Shown: in pieces, positions 43,375 to 56,410 of the stretch
Layout: each line of letters begins with the position of its first letter
How positions within the stretch are numbered: position 1 is the first letter of the stretch
Assembly (NCBI GenBank): GCA_014843695.1
Contig: CM026404.1
Location: 5,955,773-6,019,772 of the forward strand
Source: Archivesica marissinica
Lineage: Eukaryota; Mollusca; Bivalvia; Venerida; Vesicomyidae
Length of the DNA: 64,000 nt
Reading direction: 5' to 3'
Notes under the pieces: generated by a model
The model's input: the letters and a program-made list of their open reading frames with translations, nothing else
Database searches by the model: none
Told to the model about the DNA's origin: nothing
Made by a program: the position numbers and the translations under genes

Positions 43375-43885
43375 ACTCTTTTGGTGTTGATTCGTTCCAC
43401 TTCAAACCACTTGCCCCTGCAGGTTCGAATCTCACTGGGGGTGTCGAATTCTATCATGTGAGAAAGTTATTCAACTGGCTTGTGGTAGCTTGGTGGTTCT
43501 ACCCGGCTGCCCGTCCATGACAGCAATACTGTTCGGAGGGGCACGCGGATCTTCCTTCATCAATAGAATAGCTGGGGAGTCGCCATATGACCTAAGCTGT
43601 TGATGCAAGACTTTAACCCTTTCAACACCACAGACCTCTATATATTCTTACAAAAAGTGTAGATCCAGATGAGCCGGCTCGTGACGAGCCGTCTCATCAG
43701 GATCTGCACTTTTTGCAAGTAGTATTACTAATTTTAGACAAAATTACCCATCTTGATAAATAAACTGGTCCGAATGTAATTTTCTTATTCATTTATTGGT
43801 CTAAGAATATCATGGACCAGTCCATGTCAGTTACTTGGTGTTGAAAGAGTTAAACCCAAAAAACAAACATCTTTTGGTGATGAGG
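43375..43885 (+). mobile_element. SINE family F copy split by a MITE
   Basis: Box B (GGTTCGAATCTCACTGG) and body run to 43612 and the A-rich tail (AACCCAAAAAACAAAC) resumes at 43854. The insertion uses the TTAA in the SINE tail. Confidence 0.8.
43617..43849 (+). mobile_element. piggyBac-type MITE inside a SINE tail
   Basis: The ends CCCTTTCAACACCA and TGGTGTTGAAAGAG have TTAA outside (43613-43616 and 43850-43853). The hairpin GGCTCGTGACGAGCC is intact. Confidence 0.87.
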
Positions 43886-44135
43886 AAAATGTTCAAGCCC
43901 TAAAAGCTTGTTGTCCCCCTCGTTGTGATCTTCCAGTACATATTAATATAACATCACTGGTACCCACATTTTGTCTAGTTCAATTTTAAACTGTATCAGA
44001 TGCTTAATACTTGCTATGTAGTCGGGTAGTTAATTCCAGATGTGATTAATTTAACGCTTTTGTTGCTTCGGCATGAAACACTAATATTTTACATCTTTCT
44101 ATCTAATAAATGAAATAAAAATAAGAGGATATTTG

Positions 44136-45135
44136 NNNNNNNNNNNNNNNNNNNNNNNNNNNNNNNNNNNNNNNNNNNNNNNNNNNNNNNNNNNNNNNNN
44201 NNNNNNNNNNNNNNNNNNNNNNNNNNNNNNNNNNNNNNNNNNNNNNNNNNNNNNNNNNNNNNNNNNNNNNNNNNNNNNNNNNNNNNNNNNNNNNNNNNNN
44301 NNNNNNNNNNNNNNNNNNNNNNNNNNNNNNNNNNNNNNNNNNNNNNNNNNNNNNNNNNNNNNNNNNNNNNNNNNNNNNNNNNNNNNNNNNNNNNNNNNNN
44401 NNNNNNNNNNNNNNNNNNNNNNNNNNNNNNNNNNNNNNNNNNNNNNNNNNNNNNNNNNNNNNNNNNNNNNNNNNNNNNNNNNNNNNNNNNNNNNNNNNNN
44501 NNNNNNNNNNNNNNNNNNNNNNNNNNNNNNNNNNNNNNNNNNNNNNNNNNNNNNNNNNNNNNNNNNNNNNNNNNNNNNNNNNNNNNNNNNNNNNNNNNNN
44601 NNNNNNNNNNNNNNNNNNNNNNNNNNNNNNNNNNNNNNNNNNNNNNNNNNNNNNNNNNNNNNNNNNNNNNNNNNNNNNNNNNNNNNNNNNNNNNNNNNNN
44701 NNNNNNNNNNNNNNNNNNNNNNNNNNNNNNNNNNNNNNNNNNNNNNNNNNNNNNNNNNNNNNNNNNNNNNNNNNNNNNNNNNNNNNNNNNNNNNNNNNNN
44801 NNNNNNNNNNNNNNNNNNNNNNNNNNNNNNNNNNNNNNNNNNNNNNNNNNNNNNNNNNNNNNNNNNNNNNNNNNNNNNNNNNNNNNNNNNNNNNNNNNNN
44901 NNNNNNNNNNNNNNNNNNNNNNNNNNNNNNNNNNNNNNNNNNNNNNNNNNNNNNNNNNNNNNNNNNNNNNNNNNNNNNNNNNNNNNNNNNNNNNNNNNNN
45001 NNNNNNNNNNNNNNNNNNNNNNNNNNNNNNNNNNNNNNNNNNNNNNNNNNNNNNNNNNNNNNNNNNNNNNNNNNNNNNNNNNNNNNNNNNNNNNNNNNNN
45101 NNNNNNNNNNNNNNNNNNNNNNNNNNNNNNNNNNN
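44136..45135. other. Assembly gap (1000 N)
   Basis: A placeholder-length gap; the right edge begins inside the 44-bp array. Confidence 1.
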
Positions 45136-45765
45136 CGGGCCCTGTGCAGAAAATGTTTACAGAAATCAAATAAACCTTCCGGGCCCTGTGCAGAAAATGT
45201 TTACAGAAATCAAATAAACCTTCCGGGCCCTGTGCAGAAAATGTTTACAGAAATCAAATAAACCTTCCGGGCCCTGTGCAGAAAATGTTTACAGAAATCA
45301 AATAAACCTTCCAGGCCCTGTGCAGAAAATGTTTACAGAAATCAAATAAACCTTCCGGGCCATGTGCAGAAAATGTTTACAGAAATCAAATAAACCTTCC
45401 AGGCCCTGTGCAGAAAATGTTTACCCTGTGCAGAAAATGTTTACAGAAATCAAATAAACCTTCCAGGCCCTGTGCAGAAAATGTTTACAGAAATCAAATA
45501 AACCTTCCAAGCCCTGTGCAGAAAATGTTTACAGAAATCAAATAAACCTTCCAAGCCCTGTGCAGAAAATGTTTACAGAAATCAAATAAACCTTCCAAGC
45601 CCTGTGCAGAAAATGTTTACAGAAATCAAATAAACCTTCCGGGGCCCTGTGCAGAAAATGTTTACAGAAATCAAATAAACCTTCCAAGCCCTGTGCAGAA
45701 AATGTTTACAGAAATCAAATAAACCTTCCAGGCCCTGTGCAGAAAATGTTTACAGAAATCAACTA
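45136..45765 (+). repeat. Minisatellite of 44-bp units (at least 14 copies)
   Basis: The unit contains CCCTGTGCAGAAAATGTTTA and CAGAAATCAAATAAACCTTC. The array is open towards the gap. Each unit contains AATAAA. Confidence 0.95.
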
Positions 45766-46372
45766 CATTCCCGGAAGTAACCGACTCGTTCTGAAACGCC
45801 ATTGCACCACTCCCCATGTCACGCAATAGTCCGATTTACCTCTAGAAATGAAATAGACATTTACAAAAAGAAAAAAATATGAATGGCAGAATTACAGTTG
45901 CTGTGTGTGAGGGGCATTATCTATCATAAGGTTGGCTCCATCCATCATACTTGCATCTATTCTCAGTTTCTGTGACTCGTTGCAAATAACTACACCAGAA
46001 TAAATACACAATTCTCCTTGAATTCTAGAACTAATGGATTATGAAAATATTACAAATGTACATTTGCTTGTGACGGAACACTTCCTGTTTTCATTTTATT
46101 TTTATATTTTCGCACTTTACTTGCAACAGGCCATTACAAAATCTCATCAACTTGACACATGGTGCCAATATGTGTGGCGTCCGTGGTCCAGCGCTTAGCA
46201 TTGTTCTAATGTGATGGATTTAACTCTTCTGCATGCATGGCTGATGATGGCATTTTAGGAAGACATCTTCTAGGTATTTGATGATGATGACATTTTGGGA
46301 GGATATCCTTCAGATAGGAGGGTGAATTTGTGAAAATGGACAAATGGTATACTGGGGTAGTTATAGATGTAT
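45766..46372. other. Intergenic stretch with no recognised gene
   Basis: Only a SINE D-like box A fragment (GGCGTCCGTGGTCCAG, near 46177) is recognisable. Confidence 0.35.
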
Positions 46373-46441
46373 AGAGTCAAACCAGTGTTAGTGGTCACCT
46401 CCATTAAGCAGCCAACCTGTACTAACTAAGGTTTGACTCTA
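46373..46441. mobile_element. Short Tigger-like MITE derivative
   Basis: The ends AGAGTCAAACCAGTGTTAG and AAGGTTTGACTCT enclose only ~40 bp of the family sequence. A direct duplication of its right end with CACACCAGAAGCTTCAC follows, to about 46510. Confidence 0.65.
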
Positions 46442-46510
46442 TGCACACCAGAAGCTTCACACCAACCTGTACTAACTAAGGTTTGACTCTATGCACACCA
46501 GAAGCTTCAC

Positions 46511-47799
46511 ATAAAGTTGTGTCTGTTGCCATCATTTACGTCTCTTGTTCGCAATTTGGAGATTAGCGCGAAACATAATTGTCCTGTGTACTTCATAGTT
46601 TGCAGAAGCCATGCATTCTTTTAGACAATGGAAATTTCAGTGGTGATCCTTTACAATGAATATATTAGAGTATTCCAAATACGTCGAACATTTGAATATA
46701 CATCCCAAATGAGACCAGCTTTATGAATTATGAAGTTATGAGCAGGGCCCCAAGTTGGTATTTGCGACTGAGCCATTTGCAATTACAGATGAAATATGGC
46801 TCTACAAAATACCAATTAAGAAAATATAAACCTCCACCCAAAATGCAAATAAAAAATAATTTGTCATAGATTTGATTGGTAGCCTGGTTTCCTAAATCGT
46901 CTCGAGAAGAGGGGAAATGCGCGAAAATCGATAGACACAAAATCTTGAGTGTTTTGCATAGTACACATGTCGATCAAGGTCACATAATGTGTGAATAGCC
47001 ATGTTTTGACATGCAAGGGGTTAATTTGCAACATTAAATGTTGTTCATTCATACCGACGATTGGGTTATCAGCTCGGTAATTAAACTATGACAAATTATT
47101 GTTTATTCTGGTCCATGATTTCCCGGCGATACTTGACTGAAAATTGCGCAGCATCGGTGGCTGTATGAAGACCAAATTCAAATTTTCGCAAACTAACCAA
47201 CTTAAGCCTTTAAATGGAGCAACCTTTTGTCAGCTGCCAAAAATTTAAAGGAAATTGTGAATGGTATTTAAGAAATTAATAATAATGATTTTGTTAACTT
47301 AGTAAATAAATAGAAGCACATATTAACAACACACGATTTAGGAAACCGGGCTACCCCAAAGGGGTTCGACATTAGAGGAAGATAGATAAAAGTCACAAAC
47401 AATCGGACTACTGGCAAATAAGAGGTTGCAACACAAGTTTATGTCATTCAAGACATGTATGAATATCAACATGAGGAAAATAGCTCGCCAATTGTCAAAA
47501 TGCCTTCCATTCCGAGTGATTATTCTGATTCTTATGAAAGGTCTCCTAAAAAAGCTAAATTACAAAAATCACAAATTTGATATCTAAGAATGGTCTCCCT
47601 TGGTTATGCTTTGAATCTAGGTCAAAGCTATATGTTTTGTTGTGACCTATGCATAAAAATACAAAGTTACAACTCTCTCTGTTCTGGTTGTTCAATTTAG
47701 AAAAGAGATTCTGCAACTAAACATGCAAAAGGAGTTATGCTAATATTAGATAGTGTGATAAACATTGTCAAAATTTAAAACTTCTGTAATCAACTAGTA
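46511..47799. other. Intergenic stretch with no recognised gene
   Basis: AT-rich sequence. GATTTAGGAAACCGGGCTAC near 47335 resembles the reverse complement of 46880-46900 (GTAGCCTGGTTTCCTAAATC), so an unclassified ~460-bp inverted-repeat element may lie between them. Confidence 0.4.
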
Positions 47800-47806
47800 C
47801 TATATT

Positions 47807-48085
47807 CAGGGTTCATTCTAGGTCAGAATTTTTGGGAGAAGTGAGAAAGCGCCTGATCGCTTCCTTAAATGGTGTTCTTTAATATACTTCTGCAAAATAG
47901 GGTTAAAATGCACAGTACAACCATTAAATACAACATTTGAATAGAAGGAGTGCTTTATAATGGGCCAGTGTATCTTACTAGACACATTTTTTTTTTTTTT
48001 TAGGGAGAAGTGGGGCCCCCAGAGGGCGAAGTCAGGGTCCCTAGGGCGACAATTTCGCCCACATCACCCTGTAAACTGATCCCTG
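47807..48085 (-). mobile_element. hAT-type MITE (CAGGGWTCATTCTAG family), inverted
   Basis: The ends CAGGGTTCATTCTAGG and ACTGATCCCTG are flanked by CTATATT (47800-47806 and 48086-48092). Confidence 0.86.
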
Positions 48086-48465
48086 CTATATTTGACCATT
48101 ATTTTCACACCTACCATGCAGAGTTAATGACAAATGATAATAGAACATATTTCTGTAGTTATTTTCCAAATAACGTGCTCTAGAAATATATGGTCTAGAA
48201 AAATAACGGTTTATAAACTAAGCAGTTACATCGATTACTGCCCTTGGATGAAGGTAACTACAGATTATCTCCCTTTAATACTGTTCATTTTATTGATAGT
48301 GAGCATGCTTAAATTTTGGCCAGTCCAGGACGGCCCCAACTGCGGCGCTATTTGTGGTTCTATAATGGCTGCTGTTTGATTTATTGATTTATTGATTTAT
48401 CAAATACTATAATAGTGTTACAACAGTGGCTTATTATATAATTTAAAAAGATTTGTAAAATAAAA

Positions 48466-48752
48466 GACGGATCTGTAGTCCAGTGGTAACACGTTGGACT
48501 GGTAATCCAGGGATCGCAGGTTCGATCCCCCCGTCTGACCCTAACAAAATTAACAGTCTTTCAACTGGGACGTTAAACCGAGGTCTCGTGTCGGTGCTGT
48601 ACACCATGCACATAAAAGAACCAGAGGAGACTCTGGAATGGGTCTCTGTCTGTATCATTGCACTATCCTCCAAAATCTAAAATGACTAATCTCTTCAGGA
48701 GGCGTTGCTCATGTGGGCAACCAGTAGCGACGCTAAATAAACGTAAAACACA
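48466..48752 (+). mobile_element. SINE family E, full copy with tRNA-Thr-like head
   Basis: Box A (TAGTCCAGTGGTAACACG), an anticodon-loop-like CTGGTAA (GGT, Thr) and box B (GGTTCGATCCC) are followed by a ~210-bp body and the tail AATAAACGTAAAACAC. Copies lie at 17371 and 59421. Confidence 0.87.
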
Positions 48753-49205
48753 AGTGCCTTATGTTTGTAAATGTTGTTTAATTACAAACAATAAATATTT
48801 AAAGTTTGTCATGTTATTTCATTGTTGCCATAGAAACATAATGTACACACATTTAACTGAAATCTTTAAATAGCAATAACCTTCTTATTTGTTATTCAAA
48901 TCTTAATAATTGAGAAATTCACCAGTGTAGGATGGTTTTGCAATATCTAATAAAACAGCTGTACTCTTTCTTAGGATTGTCTTTCCCTCAAAGAAAACAA
49001 CCATCTATTGTGTCTGCTTGCAACAGTTGAGCCTGTAACTAACAGAATCTGCGCAGCTGTTCCAGCAACAATTCTTGATCAATGGGTCTTACTTAGGTGT
49101 CTGTTCACAAAGAGTTTCTTCAATTTCCCTTGGAACCCACTTGATACATTTTGATGAAAGTTTGTTATTATGGCATTATATCTAATCAAACAGATGTACA
49201 ATACT

Positions 49206-52045
49206 GCATTGTATGTTAAATTAGTATTGTGTTTGTATGGTTTATGTAGATGTACCAGTGTTGTGTATGTTGGGTTTGTGTAGCTGTACAGGTATTGTGT
49301 TTGTAGGGGTTGTATAGCTGTACTCATGTTGTGTAGCTGTACTTGTGTTGTGTATGTAGGGTTGTGTATTGGTGTTGTGTATGTAGAGTTTGTGTAGCTG
49401 TACTGGTGTTGTGTATGTAGTGTTGTGTAGCTGTACTTGTGTTGTGTATGTAGGGTTTGTGTAGCTGTACTGGTGTTGTGTATGTAGAGTTTGTGTAGCT
49501 GTACTGGTGTTGTGTATGTAGGGTTTGTGTAGCTGTACTGGTGTTGTGTATGTAGGTTTGTGTAGCTGTACTTGTGTTGTGTATGTAGGGTTTGTGTAGC
49601 TGTACTGGTGTTGTGTATGTAGAGTTTGTGTAGCTGTACTTGTGTTGTGTATGAATGGTTTGTGTAGCTGTACTGGTGTTGTGTATGTAGAGTTTGTGTA
49701 GCTGTACTGGTGTTGTGTATGTAGGGTTTGTGTAGCTGTACTGGTGTTGTGTATGTAGAGTTTGTGTAGCTGTATTGGTGTTGTGTATGTAGGGTTTGTG
49801 TAGCTGTACTGGTGTTGTGTATGTAGGGTTTGTGTAGCTGTACTGGTGTTGTGTATGTAGGGATTGTGTAGCTGTACTGGTGTTGTGTATGTAGAGTTTG
49901 TGTAGCTGTATTGGTGTTGTGTATGTAGGGTTTGTGTAGCTGTACTGGTGTTGTGTATGTAGGGTTTGTGTAGCTGTACTGGTGTTGTGTATGTAGGGTT
50001 TGTGTAGCTGTACTGGTGTTGTGTATATAGGGTTTGTATAGCTGTACTGGTGTTGTGTATGTAGGGTTTGTGTAGCTGTACTGGTGTTGTGTATGTATGT
50101 AGTGTTGTGTAGCTGTACTGGTGTTGTGTATGTAGGGTTGCGTAGCTGTACTTGTGTTGTGTATGAATGGTTTGTGTAGCTGTACTGGTGTTGTGTATGT
50201 AGAGTTTGTGTAGCTGTACTGGTGTTGTGTATGTAGGGTTTGTGTAGCTGTACTGGTGTTGTGTATGTAGTGTTGTGTAGCTGTACTGGTGTTGTGTATG
50301 TAGGGTTTGTGTAGCTGTACTGGTGTTGTGTATGTAGGGTTTGTGTAGCTGTACTGGTGTTGTGTATGTAGGGTTGTGTAGCTGTACTTGTGTTGTGTAT
50401 GAATGGTTTGTGTATTGGTGTTGTGTATGTAGAGTTTGTGTAGCTGTACTGGTGTTGTGTATGTAGGGTTTATGTAGCTGTACTGGTGTTGTGTATGTAG
50501 TGTTGTGTAGCTGTACTGGTGTTGTGTATGTAGGGTTGTGTAGCTGTACTTGTGTTGTGTATGTAGGGTTTGTGTAGCTGTACTGGTGTTGTGTATGTAG
50601 AGTTTGTGTAGCTGTACTGGTGTTGTGTATGTAGGGTTTGTGTAGCTGTACTGGTGTTGTGTATGTAGTGTTTGTGTAGCTGTAATTGTGTTGTTTATGC
50701 AGTGTTTGTGTAGCTGTACTTGTGTTGTGTATGTATGGTTGTGTAGCTGTACTGGTGTTGTGTATGTAGGATTGTGTAACTGTACCCGTGTTGTGTATGT
50801 AGGGTTTGTGTAGCTGTACTTGTGGTGTGTATGTAGGTTTGTGTAGCTGTACTGGTGTTGTGTATGTAGGGTTGTGTAGTTGTACTGGTGTTGTGTATGT
50901 AGGGTTGTGTAGCTGTACTTGTGTTGTGTATGTAGAGTTTGTGTAGCTCCACTGGTGTTGTGTATGTAGGGTTGTGTAGCTGTAATGGTGGTGTGTATGT
51001 AGGGTTGTGTAGCTGTACTGGTGTTGTGTATGTAGGGTTGTGTAACTGTACCCGTGTTGTGTATGTAGGGTTTGTGTAGCTGTACCTGTGTTGTGTATGT
51101 AGGGTTTGTGTAGCTGTATTGGTGGTGTGTATGTAGGGTTGTGTAGCTGTACTGGTGTTGTGTATGTAGGGTTTGTGTAGCTCCACTGGTGTTGTGTATG
51201 TATGGTTTGTGTAGTTGTACTGATGGTGTGTATATAGGGTTTGTGTAGCTGTACTGGTGGTATGTATATAGGGTTTGTGTAGATGTACTGGTGTTGTGTA
51301 TATAGGGTTTGTGTAGTTGTACTGGTGTTATGTATATAGGGTTTGTGTAGTTGTACTGGTATTGTGTATATAGAGTTGTGTATGTAGGGTTTGTGTAGCT
51401 GTACTGGTGTTGTGTATGTAGGGTTTGTGTAGCTGTACTGGTGTTGTGTATGTAGGGTTTGTGTAGCTGTACTGGTGTTGTGTATGTAGGGTTTGTGTAG
51501 CTGTACTGGTGTTGTGTATGTAGGGTTTGTGTAGCTGTACTGGTGTTGTGTATATAGGGTTTGTGTAGCTGTACTGGTGTTGTGTATGTAGGGTTTGTGT
51601 AGCTGTATTGGTTGTGTGTATGTAGGGTTTGTGTAGCTGTACTGGTGTTGTGTATATAGGGTTTGTGTATGTAGGGTTGTGTAGCTGTACTGGTGTTGTG
51701 TATGTGGGGTTTGTGTAGCTGTACTGGTGTTGTGTATATAGGGTTTGTGTAGCTGTACTGGTGTTGTGTATGTAGGGTTTGTGTAGCTGTATTGGTTGTG
51801 TGTATGTAGGGTTTGTGTAGCTGTACTGGTGTTGTGTATATAGGGTTTGTGTAGCTGTACTGGTGTTGTGTATGTAGGGTTGTGTAGCTGTACTGGTGTT
51901 GTGTATGTGGGGTTTGTGTAGCTGTACTGGTGTTGTGTATGTAGGGTTTGTGTAGCTGTACTGGTGTTGTGTATGTGGGGTTTGTGTAGCTGTACTGGTG
52001 TTGTGTATGTGGGGTTTGTGTAGCTGTACTGGTGTTGTATATATT
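49206..52045. repeat. Minisatellite of 34-bp units (about 83 copies)
   Basis: The unit contains GGGTTTGTGTAGCTGTACTG and GTGTTGTGTATGTA. Because 34 is not a multiple of three, the minus strand cycles through all frames every three units (34 residues). None contains a stop, which creates a 1018-codon frame (49079-52135, minus) rich in Thr, His, Tyr and Gln. No coding evidence beyond openness. Confidence 0.95.
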
Positions 52046-52520
52046 ACCTCTCACACCATTGCTACAGACTAATCTCATTAAACAGGCTTCACCAGATACT
52101 TTCATGAGTAGCTCTTCATTTTTACAAAATAGCAAAGGAATTTGTGTGATAATTAGACAAGATAATTGGTGTTTCTCATCTTCACAAGGATTAGCCCTAC
52201 CTTGCAGCAGTCCTGCTTGTTATTGAAAAGTCATATTGATCGTGATTATCCGCAATTATTTGTACTTTCTAGATTGTTGCCTGTGAATGTTTTGGAAAGG
52301 AAATTCTGCAGATTAGTGGGGTTTATTCTGAGTCTGATTAATGCCAGCTATGGAGTAGATTTTATCTGGCAGATATATATTGCTGTTACATTGCTGCTGC
52401 CCTATTTGATTTTAGCTTACTAATGAAAGATTGCTTGGATTGTGTGAGCATTGTATAATACTATTAGTGGGAAGCAGATTCTTCATTCAGATAAAAGATT
52501 GTTAATTCTTTCTGTTTTGC
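52046..52520. other. Stretch between arrays, no recognised gene
   Basis: Non-repetitive sequence with short frames only; I recognise no domain. Confidence 0.35.
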
Positions 52521-52850
52521 CTTGTGTGACAAGGTTATGTTATCCTGAGTTGCAGGTGTATTTTGGTTTGTGTGACAAGGTTATGTTATCCTGAGTTGCA
52601 GGTGTATTTTGGTTTGTGTGACAAGGTTATGTTATCCTCAGTTGCAGGGATATTTTGGTTTGTGTGACAAGGTTATGTTATCCTTAGTTGCAGGGATATT
52701 TTGGTTTGTGTGACAAGGTTATGTTATCCTTAGTTGCAGGGATATTTTGGTTTGTGTGACAAGGTTATGTTATCCTTAGTTGCAGGGATATTTTGGTTTG
52801 TGTGACAAGGTTATGTTATCCCGAGTTGTAGGGATATTTTGTCTTCTGCT
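52521..52850 (+). repeat. Minisatellite of 46-bp units (about 7 copies)
   Basis: The unit contains GTGTGACAAGGTTATGTTAT and AGTTGCAGGGATATTTTGG. Its end GGGATATTTT resembles the start of the next array's unit. Confidence 0.92.
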
Positions 52851-53039
52851 GCAGATATATATTTCACTGTTAGGCAAGCCTACATGTATGTTGTTCAGTC
52901 TGTTTCAGGGATATTGTGTCAGAACATGACTGACATGACTATTTTGTCCCTGGTTACAGGAATATATTGTGCTAGTTACAATGACATATATTCCTAGTTA
53001 CTGGGATATTTACACAGTTAGGCAGGAACATATTGACCT

Positions 53040-55290
53040 GAATGTTACTGGGATATTTATATTGAACTGTGCTACAGACATATATTGAACTGTGTTACAG
53101 GGATATATTGAACTGTGTTACCGGGATATATTGAACTGTGTTACAGGGATATATTGAACTGTGTTACAGTGATATATTGAGCTGTGTTACAGGGACATAT
53201 TGAACTGTGTTACAGGGACATATTGAACTGTGCTACAGGGATATATTGAACTGTGCTACAGGGATATATTGAACTCTGCTACAGGGATATATTGAACTGT
53301 GTTACAGGGACATATTGAACTGTGCTACAGGGATATATTGAACTGTGCTACAGGGATATATTGAACTCTGCTACAGGGACATATTGAACTGTGTTACAGG
53401 GACATATTGAACTGTGCTACAGGGATATATTGAACTCTGCTACAGGGTATATTGAACTGTGTTACAGTGATATATTGAACTGTGTTACAGGGATATATTG
53501 AACTGTGCTACAGACATATATTGAACTGTGTTACAGGGACATATTGAACTGTGCTACAGGGATATATTGAACTCTGCTACAGGGATATATTGAACTGTGT
53601 TACAGGGATATATTGAACTGTGTTACAGGGATATATTGAACAGTGTTACCGGGACATATTGAACTGTGTTACAGGGACATATTGAACTGTGTTACAGGGA
53701 CATATTGAACTGTGTTACAGGGATATATTGAACTGTGTTACAGGGATATATTGAACTGTGTTACAGGGATATATTGAACTCTGCTACAGGGATATATTGA
53801 ACTGTGTTACCGGGATATATTGAACTGTGTTACCGGGACATATTGAACTGTGTTACAGGGACATATTGAACTGTGCTACAGGGATATATTGAACTCTGCT
53901 ACAGGGTATATTGAACTGTGTTACAGTGATATATTGAACTGTGTTACAGGGATATATTGAACTGTGCTACAGACATATATTGAACTGTGTTACAGGGACA
54001 TATTGAACTGTGCTACAGGGATATATTGAACTCTGCTACAGGGATATATTGAACTGTGTTACAGGGATATATTGAACTGTGTTACAGGGATATATTGAAC
54101 AGTGTTACCGGGACATATTGAACTGTGTTACAGGGACATATTGAACTGTGTTACAGGGACATATTGAACTGTGTTACAGGGATATATTGAACTGTGTTAC
54201 AGGGATATATTGAACTGTGTTACAGGGATATATTGAACTCTGCTACAGGGATATATTGAACTGTGTTACCGGGATATATTGAACTGTGTTACCGGGATAT
54301 ATTGAACTGTGTTACCGGGACATATTGAACTGTGCTACAGGGATATATTGAACTGGGCTAGAGGGACATATTGAACTGTGTTACAGGGACATATTGAACT
54401 GTGCTACAGGGATATATTGAACTCTGCTACAGGGTATATTGAACTGTGTTACAGTGATATATTGAACTGTGTTACAGGGATATATTGAACTGTGCTACAG
54501 ACATATATTGAACTGTGTTACAGGGACATATTGAACTGTGCTACAGGGATATATTGAACTCTGCTACAGGGATATATTGAACTGTGTTACAGGGATATAT
54601 TGAACTGTGTTACAGGGATATATTGAACAGTGTTACCGGGACATATTGAACTGTGTTACAGGGACATATTGAACTGTGTTACAGGGACATATTGAACTGT
54701 GTTACAGGGATATATTGAACTGTGTTACAGGGATATATTGAACTGTGTTACAGGGATATATTGAACTCTGCTACAGGGATATATTGAACTGTGTTACCGG
54801 GATATATTGAACTGTGTTACCGGGATATATTGAACTGTGTTACCGGGACATATTGAACTGTGCTACAGGGATATATTGAACTGGGCTAGAGGGATATATT
54901 GAACTGTGTTACAGTGATATATTGAACTGTGTTACCGGGATATATTGAACTGTGTTACAGGGATATATTGAACTGTGTTACAGTGATATATTGAACTGTG
55001 TTACAGGGACATATTGAACTGTGTTACAGGGACATATTGAACTGTGTTACAGTGATATATTGAACTGTGTTACAGGGACATATTGAACTGTGTTACAGTG
55101 ATATATTGAACTGTGCTACAGGGATATATTGAACTGTGTTACAGTGATATATTGAACTGTGTTACAGGGATATATTGAACTGTGCTACAGGGATATATTG
55201 AACTGTGTTACAGGGATATATTGAACTGTGTTACAGATATATATTGAACTGTGTTACAGGGATATATTGAGCTGGGCTAGAGGGATATAT
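53040..55290 (+). repeat. Minisatellite of 23-bp units with higher-order blocks (about 98 copies)
   Basis: The unit is GGGATATATTGAACTGTGTT plus ACA. Variants GACATATT, CTCTGCTACA and a 22-bp unit (ACAGGGTATATTG) mark larger blocks; the 22-bp unit recurs at about 53441, 53900 and 54428 (459 and 528 bp). Confidence 0.96.
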
Positions 55291-55296
55291 TGAATT

Positions 55297-55585
55297 CTGT
55301 GGATGTTTTGCTCTGTGTTATATAGATGTTTTGCTCTGTGTTACATGGGTGTTTTGCTCTGTGTTATATAGATGTTTTGCTCTGTGTTACATGGGTGTTT
55401 TGCTCTGTGTTATATAGATGTTTTGCTCTGTGTTACATGGGTGTTTTGCTCTGTGTTATATAGATGTTTTGCTCTGTGTTACATGGGTGTTTTGCTCTGT
55501 GTTATATAGATGTTTTGCTCTGTGTTACATGGGTGTTTTGCTCTGTGTTATATAGATGTTTTGCTCTGTGTTACATGGATGTTTT
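55297..55585 (+). repeat. Array of alternating 23-bp units (46-bp dimer)
   Basis: Units GTTATATAGATGTTTTGCTC and GTTACATGGGTGTTTTGCTC, each followed by TGT, alternate about six times. The monomer length equals that of the preceding array. Confidence 0.93.
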
Positions 55586-55861
55586 ATTGTTTTGCTGGCA
55601 GACCGAAATTGGAAGTATATCATTGTGTTTCCTGCAAAGGCTGTTAATTAAACCCTGTCCCTGTTGTATTGAAAAAGGACACCTCATAGAAGTGAATTGC
55701 TTCCCATTTGCATATGGTTGTATACTGCTGGCATCTTGTTTGAAATTGATTCAACAGAATTGATAGAAACTGTGAAAACAAGTGGAAAGGATTATGTCTG
55801 GATTTCTGGTAAGATTAACTTCTCGGCAAACATTTAGAGGTGGCTTCCAGTCAGCGTGAAC

Positions 55862-56345
55862 TGTGAAGTAACCTAAGCTAAATCTATATAATTAATGTTG
55901 TCAGCTGTTCATGAATGTACCCCTGTTGTAACCTAAGTTAATCTATATAATTAATGTTGTCAGCTGTTCATGAATGTACCCCTGTTGTAACCTAAGTTAA
56001 ATCTATATAATTAATGTTGTCAGGTGTTCATGAATGTACCCCTGTTGTAACCTAAGTTAATCTATATAATTAATGTTGTCAGCTGTTCATGAATGTACCC
56101 CTGTTGTAACCTAAGTTAATCTATATAATTAATGTTGTCAGCTGTTCATGAATGTACCCCTGTTGTAGCCTAAGTTAAATCTATATAATTAATGTTGTCA
56201 GCTGTTCATGAATGTACCCCTGTTGTAACCCAAGCTAAATCTATATAATTAATGTTGTCAGGTGTTCATGAATGTACCCCTGTTGTAACCTAAGTTAAAT
56301 CTATATAATTAATGTTGTCAGGTGTTCATTAATGTACCCCTGTCG
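55862..56345 (+). repeat. Minisatellite of 59 to 60-bp units (8 copies)
   Basis: The unit contains AATCTATATAATTAATGTTG and TTCATGAATGTACCCCTGTT. Confidence 0.94.
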
Positions 56346-56410
56346 TCTATCTGATGTCATAATATGTGCAAGTGCACTTGTTGATAACCAATGTAAAAAA
56401 TATAGAACCT

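Noticed and set aside
49079..52135. Minus-strand open frame of 1018 codons as a protein gene
   Set aside because: It is entirely a 34-bp tandem array read through all frames; its ends lie just outside the array and show no domain. Kept only as a low-interest finding.
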